A DNA stretch of 64,000 bases from assembly GCA_964019335.1 (NCBI GenBank), contig OZ025661.1, forward strand, positions 248,001 through 312,000, given 5' to 3'. Under the pieces are notes generated by a model. The model did not search any database. It worked only from the letters and a program-made list of their open reading frames with translations, and was not told where the DNA came from. This DNA comes from Diplonema japonicum. Its lineage: Eukaryota; Euglenozoa; Diplonemea; Diplonemida; Diplonemidae. Positions 21,341 to 30,170 of the stretch are shown piece after piece. A program made the translations under genes and the position numbers. Each line of letters starts with the position of its first letter. Within the stretch, counting starts at the first letter, position 1.

Positions 21341-21861
21341 TTTCTTTTCTTTTTTTTTTCGTATGTGTGCTTTTATTGTCTTTGTTTGTGTGTGTTGCTT
21401 TTTCTGATTTCTTTTTGGAAAGGAAAAAAAAAGGGGGGTAGTGGTGGTGGTGGTGTAAAGTCTCAGACGGGTGTTGTCGGCAAGACTGATTTTTTTTCTT
21501 TTTCCCCGCTCTCGATTTTTTTTACAGGTAAAACGAAAGGGGGAAGGAAGGAACGAAGGAAGGAAGGGGGAAGCTGTTCATTATTTTTTTTTATCAATTT
21601 CTTTTTTATCATCTCCAATATCGAAGGAGAAAAGAATGAATGGGAACAGCGATTTCTTTCTCTTTTTTTTTTTGTTGGATCGAAGCAGAAACAAAGAGAA
21701 CGTTTGCGCATGTCTTAAAGTGAATCCGGACCGCAAGATAATAGAGGGTGGAGGGGTAGAGATAAGGGGGGGGGTGGGGTGGTGGAGGGAGGGATAGAGA
21801 GATAGGGGGGATGTGGTGAAACAACAAAGTCAAGGGTACGAACTTGAAAATGCCAGACCAC

Positions 21862-21893
<32 letters not shown>

Positions 21894-21917
21894 TTAAAAA
21901 AAGGTGTTTCTCATTCT
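21341..21917. other. intergenic between GPI-protein copy A and GH7 gene
   Basis: No gene seen. It contains purine-rich GGAAGGAA-type repeats (21541-21575), G/A-rich sequence (21745-21815), and a (TA)n run with an adjacent A run at 21862-21900 just downstream of the GH7 stop. Confidence 0.5.
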
Positions 21918-23369
21918 TCACGGGAAGGTGGAGCCAATCTCCCCGTACTTCAGGTCGCTGTAGGTGGTGGTGACACTGGCGTAGTTCTGCTCTGGCTGCA
22001 TGGGTGGGCCGTCGTTGGGGCCGCATGTGCCTCGGACCGCGCCTGGTGTGGAGTCGCTGGCGTTCTGGGGGTACTTCCCGTCAAGCCACAGCATGTGGGC
22101 CTCCTTGTCGTCCCAGAGGGAGAAGACGAGGACCATCCCGCGGGTGAAGGAGTCCCCAGTCGCCGCCATCCCTCCCTTCGCGGAGAAGTGCTGCACCTTG
22201 TCGTCGAAGGTGTTGGCCTGGTCCTTGCAGAAGCCGTCGGTGATGGAGTCGTGGGTGTTCCCCGCCACAGTCGCGTTCATGTTCTGGATGACCTTCCCGT
22301 CCTGCACGTACACCCTGCGCATCTCCTTCAGCTTCCCCGTGTCCGTCCCATCGTCCGTCACGAACTGCGTCACCACCGTCATCGGCTTCGACGCGTCCAC
22401 CTTCAACCCGTTCCCGTAGAAGTTCACCTTCGCCCCGTTCATCCCGCCGCTGTAGTACTGCAGCCTGTAGGAGGCGAAGTCGCAACCCGCGTGGTCGCAG
22501 GTCTCCCTGCACTTGTCCGCCCCGTTTGGGCAGGCGTACGTCCCCGTCACGTCGGTCCCGTTCGCCTGGCAGGGGTGAGGGGTCACCGCCGTCGACACGT
22601 TGTTCGCCTCCCACAGGTCGATCTCGTTGCAGCAGGCGTGCCATGCGGAGTCCGCCCCGCCTCCCTGTGCGTTTTGGATCGGGATGTTCGCCCGCCCCTT
22701 CACGAAGTGGATGTCCCCCGGGCACTGTGCGTCGCAGTACCCCGTCCCGTACAGCGGGCCCGCCGTGTTGTCGGTCCCGTCCATGTCCCCGTCCTTGTTC
22801 ATCTCCACGAAGTAGATCGGCCCGTTGATCCCGCAGCTCATCATCGGCGCCTCCACCGTGAAGGTGAACTCCCTGTTCAGGAGGTTGAAGGTCTTGTACT
22901 CCCACGACGAGGGGTCTGCCTTGCTCGCGCCCCTTGCCTTCGCCTCCGCCTTCTGCTCCAACATGTACAGCCGCGACCCGATGTTCCCGTCGGGGCCCTT
23001 GAACTTCATCGTCATCGAGGTCCCGTCGCTCGTCACCCCGTACTTCCCGTAGTCCACCCCCTCCAGCATGCAGTTCTGCGCGCACTTTTGCTGGTCTGCA
23101 GCAGAGGAGCAGTCCGGGTTCACCCACATTTTGTATTGGTCCCAGCAGTTCGTGTAGGTGTCCTCGTGCTGCAGCCACCGCCAGTTCGCGTCCATTGTGA
23201 TGTACGTCTCCCCGTCCTTCTGGCACCCCCCGGCCTTGCTGCACTTCTGGATTCCCAGCTGCAGCGGTTGTTCCACTGCCTGGCAGTCCATCCCGTTGCA
23301 TGCCTGCTGCCCCGTGCTGTGCCCCGTTGCGAGGAGGAGCCCCAAGCAGATGTTCCCGAGCCGTGTCAT
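21918..23369 (-). CDS. secreted glycoside hydrolase family 7 cellulase (cellobiohydrolase-like)
   Basis: I choose the ATG at 23369, which gives a signal peptide (MTRLGNICLGLLLATGHSTG). The longer frame upstream adds only Lys/Thr-rich residues. The 483-residue product is a single GH7 catalytic domain. The active-site motif E-x-D-x-x-E is present as NEIDLWEANN (about E249, D251, E254: nucleophile, assisting Asp, acid/base). Family-typical segments include DANWRWLQ near the start, GTGYCDAQCPGDIHFVKG, YACPNG/CDHAGCDF cysteine pairs and a C-terminal RGTCGPNDG. There is no CBM1 or linker. GH7 enzymes cleave beta-1,4-glucan from the reducing end; exo versus endo depends on loops I cannot judge. It is flanked on both sides by copies of a GPI-type surface protein. 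Confidence 0.93.
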   Translation of the reverse strand: MTRLGNICLGLLLATGHSTGQQACNGMDCQAVEQPLQLGIQKCSKAGGCQKDGETYITMDANWRWLQHEDTYTNCWDQYKMWVNPDCSSAADQQKCAQNCMLEGVDYGKYGVTSDGTSMTMKFKGPDGNIGSRLYMLEQKAEAKARGASKADPSSWEYKTFNLLNREFTFTVEAPMMSCGINGPIYFVEMNKDGDMDGTDNTAGPLYGTGYCDAQCPGDIHFVKGRANIPIQNAQGGGADSAWHACCNEIDLWEANNVSTAVTPHPCQANGTDVTGTYACPNGADKCRETCDHAGCDFASYRLQYYSGGMNGAKVNFYGNGLKVDASKPMTVVTQFVTDDGTDTGKLKEMRRVYVQDGKVIQNMNATVAGNTHDSITDGFCKDQANTFDDKVQHFSAKGGMAATGDSFTRGMVLVFSLWDDKEAHMLWLDGKYPQNASDSTPGAVRGTCGPNDGPPMQPEQNYASVTTTYSDLKYGEIGSTFP

Positions 23370-23940
23370 TATTGGAGTTGCTTTTCTTTTTTGTGTTTTT
23401 GTTTTCTCTTTTAACCTGCGGGGTTGCATTTGCAAAGTATTTTCAAGAAATAAAATATTTTCTTTTTTTTTCTCTTAGATTCATTTTCTTCTTTTTGCAC
23501 TCAGCGTAGAAAATGAAATAGGAAAACGGAGGGGAATGAAAAAAGAGAGAGGAAGGAATTGTATTTAGGGTGTTCAGGTAATTTCGTATTGTTCACGGTT
23601 TATTTTCGAGGGTGGGGGGGGATGAAAACAATAAAATAGAGAGAAAAATAAAGAAAAGGGCAGCTTTGCATGGCGACATGAGAGACAATTTGTCGCAACT
23701 ACAAAAGCACTCTTTTTTTTTCAAATAGTTTCTTTTTTTATTTTTTATTTTATTTTTATATTCACTTTCAGTTTTCTTTTTATTTTTTGCTGGAATAGGT
23801 AGACAAACTTTGCAACGAACTGTTGTTGCAAAAAAGAATAGAGGCAGCTTGCCCGTTTATCAGACGGCTGACTCTTTGTAGTATCTTTCTTCTTCTTCTC
23901 TAGCATGTTCTCTTTGTGGTGTTTTAGGAAATATCATCAT
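23370..23940. other. intergenic between GH7 and GPI-protein copy B
   Basis: No gene seen. AT-rich with T runs and one G run (about 23612-23620). The sequence just beyond the copy B stop (GAAATATCATCATC) is only loosely similar to the same place at copy A, so the duplication does not extend here. Confidence 0.5.
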
Positions 23941-24951
23941 CTAAAACAACAGAACAAAGGCCACCAGGAGGGTGACAAGGAGGGCGGAAGTGACGGGGTT
24001 GGCCGCGGGTGCAGCGTTCACGGTCTTCTTGTACTGCTTGTTGAACTCCTCCCAGGTGAGGTAGCCGTCGACACTCTTGTTGGCGTTCAGCTGCACGTAC
24101 TGGCAGTGGATGTCGAGGGTGAGGGGTGCAACGAGGTCCGCCTGCAGTGAGAGGGTGGCACCTTTCAGGGTACCTGTGGCGCACGACCCAACGTTCCTCA
24201 CAAGCCTCGAGGCGGGGGTCTTGTTGTCCTGAACAATGCACTTCGCGTCGCTGAAGTCGCTCTCCACGAGGGAAGCCACCCAACCGGTTGCCACCTTGTT
24301 GCACGCCGCCTGCGAGCTCACGCGGCTGGGGCTCGTGACCACCTTGCACTTCGCGTCGTACGACTGGCAGCACCCATCGCACTCTGGCTCCGCCCCGCAT
24401 GCCTTCTGGCTCAGGGACTCTGTCGTGCTCGCCTTCTCCGTCCCCGAGCACTTGTTCCCCGTCCAGCTGCGGGTCTTCACCCCGCCCTTCTTCATCGCAA
24501 GCAGGTAGTTCGTCACAATGCATTGTTCTGCCACCGTCAGCGACGACGGGTTGAACTTCGCTGACCCGAGGGCCGTCACCACACACGTGTCCGCTTTCAG
24601 CGTCTTGACCTCCGCCGTCCCCTCGCACGTCTTCGAGGCCTTCCAGTACGACAGCTGCAGGGCCTCCGCCCCCTTCGCGGGGCACGCCGTGTCGTCGATC
24701 TTCAGCATCACAGAGTACGCCACAGTGCTGTCCGTCAGGCACGCGTCGATCGTGTGCCCGCTCAGCTCTGCCCCCGCCGTCGCGAACGGCTTCACCGCGA
24801 CCGTGTCCTGAGCGGCGTAGCTCCACAGCGCCGCCTTCGGGTCCGCAACCCCGGTGCAGTCCGCGCTGGTGTAGAACACGGGGTTCGTGAAAGGGCTCCC
24901 AGCAGCAGCAGCAACAGAAACACCAATCGCAAGGAAAAAGGCCGATTGCAT
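23941..24951 (-). CDS. secreted, probably GPI-anchored Cys-rich protein with EF-hand (copy B)
   Basis: 336 residues and the second member of the pair. The body is identical to copy A. The signal peptide (MQSAFFLAIGVSVAAAAG) and the last residues of the hydrophobic tail (SALLVTLLVAFVLLF) differ from copy A at several positions, although their properties are kept. The same EF-hand loop (NKSVDGYLTWEEF) and cysteine spacing are present. That only the ends diverge suggests recent gene conversion, or a recent duplication with selection on the targeting signals, rather than a simple fresh copy. The 5' leader is A-rich and resembles that of copy A without being identical. Function unknown; cell-surface location is inferred. 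Confidence 0.78.
   Translation of the reverse strand: MQSAFFLAIGVSVAAAAGSPFTNPVFYTSADCTGVADPKAALWSYAAQDTVAVKPFATAGAELSGHTIDACLTDSTVAYSVMLKIDDTACPAKGAEALQLSYWKASKTCEGTAEVKTLKADTCVVTALGSAKFNPSSLTVAEQCIVTNYLLAMKKGGVKTRSWTGNKCSGTEKASTTESLSQKACGAEPECDGCCQSYDAKCKVVTSPSRVSSQAACNKVATGWVASLVESDFSDAKCIVQDNKTPASRLVRNVGSCATGTLKGATLSLQADLVAPLTLDIHCQYVQLNANKSVDGYLTWEEFNKQYKKTVNAAPAANPVTSALLVTLLVAFVLLF
23982..24914. repeat. near-identical duplicated block, copy B
   Basis: Direct repeat of 20371-21303 (see copy A). The GH7 gene lies between the two copies on the same strand. Recombination between them would delete or amplify a segment of about 3.6 kb that includes the cellulase. Confidence 0.85.
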
Positions 24952-25395
24952 TTTTTCTTTTTGTTTTTTGTGTATGTGTGTTTTTATTTATCTTTATTTG
25001 TGTGTTGTCGATTTCTTTTACTCAAAAGGGATAAAGAAAGAAAAAGAATTCTGTTAGGGGAGCAGCATTAGACCACCCCTCCCCCACAAAAGAAAGGGGG
25101 AAGGGCGAGGGGGGAAAAAAAAAGGTATAATATAAAAAAAAAGATAAGAGATAAAGAGGCCAGTGTTGGTGGCACCCTGCACAAGCACTGTCGGGGGGGG
25201 GGGGGGGGGGGGCGTTATCTCTCCATGTTATCCCATCAAAAAGAACAACGTAGCTGGAAAAGACAAAAAAAAAAAAGAATAGAAGAAATAAAAGAAAAAG
25301 AAAAGAAAACCGTGTAAACATAAGAAAAAGAAAAAACCTCTCCCGACCAACCTCCAAAGAAATGGTGTAACCTTTGTGCTGGGAATACAAGTCTG
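24952..25395. other. intergenic with poly-G run and dispersed motif
   Basis: No gene seen. It contains a GGCCAGTGTTGGTGGCACCC motif followed by TGCACAAG (about 25157-25184), relatives of which occur in other intergenic spacers, and a G run of about 19 nt at 25194-25212. The rest is A- or purine-rich. Confidence 0.5.
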
Positions 25396-25532
25396 TCAAC
25401 ATCTACTCTGGGTGGTGCATAGTTTTTCAGCGCACCGCACTTGTCTGGCAATGCGATGGAAATTTCCAGGGTGCTGCGCTTGTTTCCCTAAACCGACATT
25501 CACGAAGTCGTGCACGAACTGGATAGGGGGGG

Positions 25533-25577
<45 letters not shown>

Positions 25578-25803
25578 ATACATTCATTATATTAGTACCG
25601 TGTTCCCTGCACTCCGTACAGGGAATGCTCTTAACAGCACTGTGCATCTGCTTCCAAACATTTCCCCCTTGGTAACCTGTGTACGCAAAACCGCAAGGTC
25701 TTTTCTCCACACGGCAAACTGCACCCGAAGCAGAGCAACTATTATTTATAGGGGTAGCAGGCATCTTATCCCTCTCCCACTTCTTTGTTGGGTGGGTGTT
25801 CAT
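25396..25803 (-). CDS. small spliced protein with ERV/ALR-like thiol oxidase motifs
   Basis: Exons 25582-25803 and 25396-25518; intron 25519-25581 (63 nt, GTATGG...ATCCAG) is mostly a long T run on the coding strand. The spliced 114-residue product contains GNVWKQMHSAVKSIPCTEC, then REHGTNIMN joined exactly at the splice to FVHDFVNVGLGKQ. The order W-x3-H ... C-x2-C-x3-H ... H-[DN]-x-V-N-x-x-LGK is that of ERV/ALR FAD-linked sulfhydryl oxidases, but the domain is compact, missing about 20 residues before the CxxC. It may be a divergent cellular ERV-like protein or one captured from a large virus or phage-like element. Start could instead be the Met at 25764. No targeting signal is evident. 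Confidence 0.5.
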
Positions 25804-26412
25804 TTGTTGGTCAAAATAAAAACGGGGTATAAAAAAGAAGAAGAAAAAAAACGGAAAGAAGGGATGAAGAAAAAAAAAAAAAGGAGGGGGTGTTTAAAAT
25901 ACACAACATTGAAACAGGGTGTGGGGAAAAAAAAAAAAAAAAGTTGGTTGGGGGGGAAAAAAAAAGAAGGGTTTTTTTTTTGTGACCAGAGGGCTCGGTT
26001 ATTTGAGAGACATTTCTTTTTTTTCTTTTTTTTTTTTTTTTTTTTTTCCTTGAAAAATTTAGAGAAAAAAAAAAAACCGGAGTTTTTGGGCTGGGAGAGG
26101 GGACGAAGAACACACGTGAGGTGGGGAAAAAAAAAAAGGCTTGTACTCGGAAAAAAAGAAAACAAAAGTGGTTTTTTTTTTTTTTTTTTTTCCTCTTCTT
26201 TTATTCTCTTTTTTTGGGGGGGGTAAAGAGCGAAACACGAATGAAAGAAGTAGAAGAAAAAAAAATCAAAAAAAAAGGGGGGAAAGAAAAAAAAAAAAAA
26301 AAAAAAAGCACACTAAGTTCACCCTCACTCTCTCACTCTCTTTGGCCACATACTTAATTTAATTTTTTTTTTTTTTAATTTTTCATTTTTTTTTTTTTTT
26401 TTTAAATGCAAC
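25804..26412. other. intergenic, purine/pyrimidine runs
   Basis: No gene seen. Alternating A, G and T runs occupy the whole spacer. Reading frames through it translate only to Lys- or Phe-rich low-complexity peptides. Confidence 0.6.
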
Positions 26413-26540
26413 CTATGACAGCATCCCGGTGTTGCCGAAATCGGCTTGGTTCGACTGGAGGATCCCAACAATGAGCGCAAAAATACCAAGGGCGGAGGCA
26501 AAGATTTCGACAATCAAGATCTGAACGAACAAATCCTCTG

Positions 26541-26571
<31 letters not shown>

Positions 26572-27348
26572 CCTTCCCCCTTCTCCCCCCACATACTGTC
26601 TGCCGCATCTGCGATAGCACAGCTAGAGCCAACCAACCCAACAGCAAGCCCACACGCGAAGTTTCCAATTCCAACAGTCAGACCAGCAGCACAGAGAGTG
26701 TACAAGGAAATTGCAATACCTATTATTTTTCGGGGGTTTTTTTTCCTCCCCCCTTCCCATACCGTAAGTGAAGGAGGCCGCGGGCCTAACCCAGTCAGGG
26801 TGCCCGGGGACAGGCTTCGATGCCGGGATCACCATATCAGAGGTGAGCTTCAGCTTGTTGTTCATCAAGAGGGAGATGATCAGACCGTAGATGCCCACAG
26901 CTTCGCAGAAGATGATGCTGTTTTTTTTTTTTTTTTTTTTTTTGATGAACGAAAAATACCTGATTAAGTTTCTGCTGACCATTCTTGGGGTGCGAATAGC
27001 AGCACCTGCAATACTGCTTCCTGACAGGAGGATTCCCCATGCAGCCCCGACAATGGAAATGCTGATGGAAAAGGAGACACCGACAGTTGCGAAGGAATAC
27101 GGGTTGGCGTTTGCCAGCACGTCCCACCACTGTGCCCAGTTGGTCCACAAGGTAAGCCTGCCGCCCACAAGAGGGAGGAAAATAAACACCACAAGCACCG
27201 CCTTCCAAAGGTAACCAAAAATCGCCATCAGCATCCCCATCGCCATGTCGGGTTCCTGCCTTGCTGCCCGCGTCATCGGCTCCACTTCAATTCTATCAAG
27301 ATCAGGGTCCCTGACAATGCTCATGATTGATGACATTCCGATCCCCAT
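26413..27348 (-). CDS. VMA16: V-type H+-ATPase proteolipid subunit c'' (four exons)
   Basis: Exons 26960-27348, 26763-26917, 26597-26719 and 26413-26537; introns of 42, 43 and 59 nt with GTATTT, GTATGG and GTATGT donors. The 263-residue product has the c''-type order: an extra N-terminal helix, then two proteolipid hairpins. The spliced junctions restore family sequence exactly. Exon 1/2 gives SRNLISIIFCEAVGIYGLI (proton-binding Glu in CEAVGIYG), exon 2/3 gives FTYGIAISLYT, and exon 3/4 gives ADAADKDLFVQILIVEIF (second essential Glu). Role known for the family: rotating proteolipid ring of the V0 sector, acidifying vacuoles or contractile vacuole membranes. Two of the three introns carry long A runs just before the acceptor. 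The exon sum is a multiple of three with one terminal stop. Confidence 0.92.
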
Positions 27349-27475
27349 TTTTTTTTTTTTTTTTTTTTTGAAGCCTTTTGCCTATTGCCTTTTTTTTTTA
27401 ATTTCACTTCGTCCTCATAATTTAACGCGAAAAGCCATTATTTAGTTAACTTGAAAAACCTTTTTTTGGGGAGGT

Positions 27476-27580
27476 GGGGTATTTTGGCTATTTTTTTGCC
27501 ATCTGAGACCATTCCGGCCTTAAAAGTGGGAATAAGTGCTTTTACTTCCCCTTAAAATGCCACGGCGAAATAGCTACCCC
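27476..27580. repeat. foldback (imperfect inverted repeat), ~105 bp
   Basis: GGGGTATTTTGGCTATTT at 27476-27493 is complementary, with a gap, to AAATAGCTACCCC at 27568-27580. Inner pairs such as AAGTGGGAATAAGT against ACTTCCCCTT extend the fold. It could be a small MITE-like relic or a structured RNA; no target duplication was identified. Confidence 0.4.
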
Positions 27581-28688
27581 GTATTACCTTAGGGAAGTCC
27601 CCAAAAAAGCTGACCCGAGAGGAAAACGGCAGTGAAAGCAGTGAGTGACTCAAATGACGAAGAGTGAAAAAAAAAAAGAGCCATTATTTTTTTTTTTTTT
27701 TTTAAATTCGTTACCGTAATTCGGGAACCCGAGTTAAATAATGACTCATAATTTTGTTGGCAATAAATAGTTATTTTCTTTTCCCCCTCCCCGCTTTTGT
27801 ATTGAGAATAAAGAAAGAAGGGAAGGGAAAGGGGAGGGGTGTATAAAAAATTTTTATTTTCTTTTTTTTTGATGAAAAAAAAAAAACAACAGACAAGAAG
27901 CAGTATTGCGACAACGACGAAACAGTAAGTAAAGGGATAATAATAATAAAAAAATAAAAAGAATCTTTTCACTATGATGAGAGGGGGAGGGGAGAGATCG
28001 AGAAGGAGGGAGAAAAGAAAAGAAAGACAGGAGGGGAGGGGGGGGGGGGGGGGGTATCAAAGCTAAAGCGCACCTCCCTTATTTCTTTTTTTCTTTTTAA
28101 AAAACGCTCCTCTTCATTTCTTACTGAAGTTTGTCGCCTTTTCTCTTTTTTCCAAATTTATTACACGGTGACTTGGCGATATGTGGAAAAGGGGGAAGAA
28201 GCCCCCTACCCTTTCCCCTACCTGCAGTCACATGTATTCTTTTTTTCACTCTTTTCTTTCTTCCTTTCTACAAAAAAATCGACTAGGGATGGAGAGGGGT
28301 GGGGGTGAGAAGGGGACCAAAAAAAATAAAACCCTCCCCTTTAGCTATTATCTAACGAGGGGGGGGGAGAAAAAAAAAAGAGACTATTTAAGGGTGCCTG
28401 CAGTAGGTGGCAGGGCGCCCTGCACAAGTATCGTCTACTTGATTACAGGGGGCGCGCCTCGGCCTAGTTGTAGCTTCTTCTGCGTTCCGCGTCGTGTCCT
28501 TAATGCGTGCGGTGTGCAACTCAACCCCAGCCATGGTGCCCCTGGTAACCAAGATTCTGAGCCCGTGCAGTTTGCTGCCTGTTCGTCACCCAAAAAAAAG
28601 CTAATAAAACACAAAAAAGAAAATAGTGCCAGGTCCTTAACTGTGTGACCAACAGCTCGAATATCTTTTGTTTTTTTTTTGTTTAAAT

Positions 28689-29103
28689 GCGTCCTCCCCA
28701 TGGAGAGGGAAGGGGGGGGGGGGGGGGGGGTATTTATGTACTACAACGCCACACAGTGGCTTTTTCTTTCCTTCTTGTGTCTGCTTTAAAAAAAAAAAGC
28801 GCACACTTTTTTTTGTTCTTCTCCCCCTTTTTTTTTTATTATTACCCCAAACATAAAGAGGAAAAAAAAGGGAGGGGTCAGAAACTTCTTTTTTTTTTGT
28901 TAAATTCGTCGCATTGCAAAAAAAAAGGGGGGAGGAGGGGAAGGAGGTGCAATCTTATAAGAAAAAAAAATAGCGAGTTGAAGTAAATAAATCGCGTAGC
29001 CTCGGGTACTTCTACCCCACAACCTCTCCTTCTCTCCCCCTCTTTATTTTCCCTGGGAGGGCGTCCTCCCCATGGAGAGGGTTGGGGGGGGGGGGGGGGG
29101 GGG
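28689..29103. repeat. two copies of GTCCTCCCCATGGAGAGGG followed by poly-G
   Basis: The 19-nt word, an imperfect palindrome centred on CCATGG, occurs at 28691-28709 and 29063-29081. In both places it is preceded by GC and followed after two bases (AA or TT) by a G run of about 19-20 nt. The sequence between the copies is not duplicated. Confidence 0.7.
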
Positions 29104-29308
29104 AGGGCGAATTGAAGCAAATCTGTCGCAATGGTCTACAGTTCCCTCTCTACCTCCAAGAATCCAAATCATAACTCTATTTCGCCCCCCCCCCCCCCCC
29201 CCCCCATCGATGCATCTCTTCACATCGTGACACAGGGTATTATTTGCAGAGCACTTAAGAGATATGAAAGTAAATGAAAAGAGATGAGATAAAGGAGGTT
29301 CTTGTTTT

Positions 29309-29339
<31 letters not shown>

Positions 29340-30170
29340 TCTTTTCCCGGCTGTGTTGCCCTTTCTCAAAGCTTCATCCCTTTCTTCTTTTTTTTTTTTA
29401 ACCACTTTTTCCTGCCCAGTTTCTTGAGGTTTTTCTTGGCATTCTCTAATGCATAAAAAAAAAAAGAGGAAAATTGGGTGTATTCGGGTATTCAGTAAGC
29501 CTGCATCAATTGTTGTCATTTGAATGGGTGCGGCGGTGGAGACAAACAAGGAGGGTATATGGAAACAACAGATATTATAAAAAAAAAATAAAGAACTAAA
29601 TCTAATCAGCTCTACCACCACTCTCTCTCTCTCTCCTCTTTTTCGTCTTTCTCCTTTTGCACTTTTCATATCTCGCGGTAGTTACTGCAACTTATGAGAA
29701 AATATGTGGGAGGGGGGGATACACGATTCATTTTCACTCACAGGCACATAACAAGGGGGGGGGGGGGGGGGGGGGGGCACGCAATGGGAATGGCTTCGCG
29801 CTGCCGACTGCTGTGAAGGAAGTGAGACGCAACACAAATAAGCCTTGTCCTTTAGAGGCACCCCCTCTTCCGTATACGTCTCTTTTTTTCTCTATTTTCA
29901 CCCCTTTTTTTTCTCCTCATCCTAACTGAACATAACAAAAATAAAGAATAAGTAAAATAAAGCTAGTAGTACAAAGCCAAAAGATCCCCCCCCCCCCCCC
30001 CCTCCTCTTGATTACTTTTTTTTTCATTTTTTTTCCGTCCTTTTTTCTTCCCCCCCCCCCCCACCCCACGCATACTGTACAAGAAAAAAAAAGAAGAAAA
30101 GGAGGAAGGGTGGAAGAAAAAAAATAGAAAAAAAAAGGAAAAAAAAACGAAGAAAGAAAAAAAAATGGAA

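Larger units (their letters stand above)
27349..30170. other. 2.8-kb gene desert with homopolymers and hairpins
   Basis: No protein gene is supported. It contains many G or C runs of 15-25 nt (about 28038-28054, 28712-28730, 29084-29103, 29187-29205, 29755-29777, 29986-30002), a foldback at 27476-27580, two copies of a palindromic word followed by poly-G, and a 200-nt non-repetitive island (28381-28645) with a perfect 14-nt palindrome GCAGGGCGCCCTGC at 28410-28423. Frames here code only for low-complexity peptides. Confidence 0.65.

Noticed and set aside
22095-23414. Long plus-strand open frame (~440 codons) opposite the cellulase
   Set aside because: GC-rich shadow of the GH7 gene; the translation is Val/Arg/Pro/His-rich with no family features.
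27349-30170. Several open frames in the gene desert
   Set aside because: They translate to Lys-, Phe-, Gly- or Pro-rich runs from homopolymers and lack conserved features.
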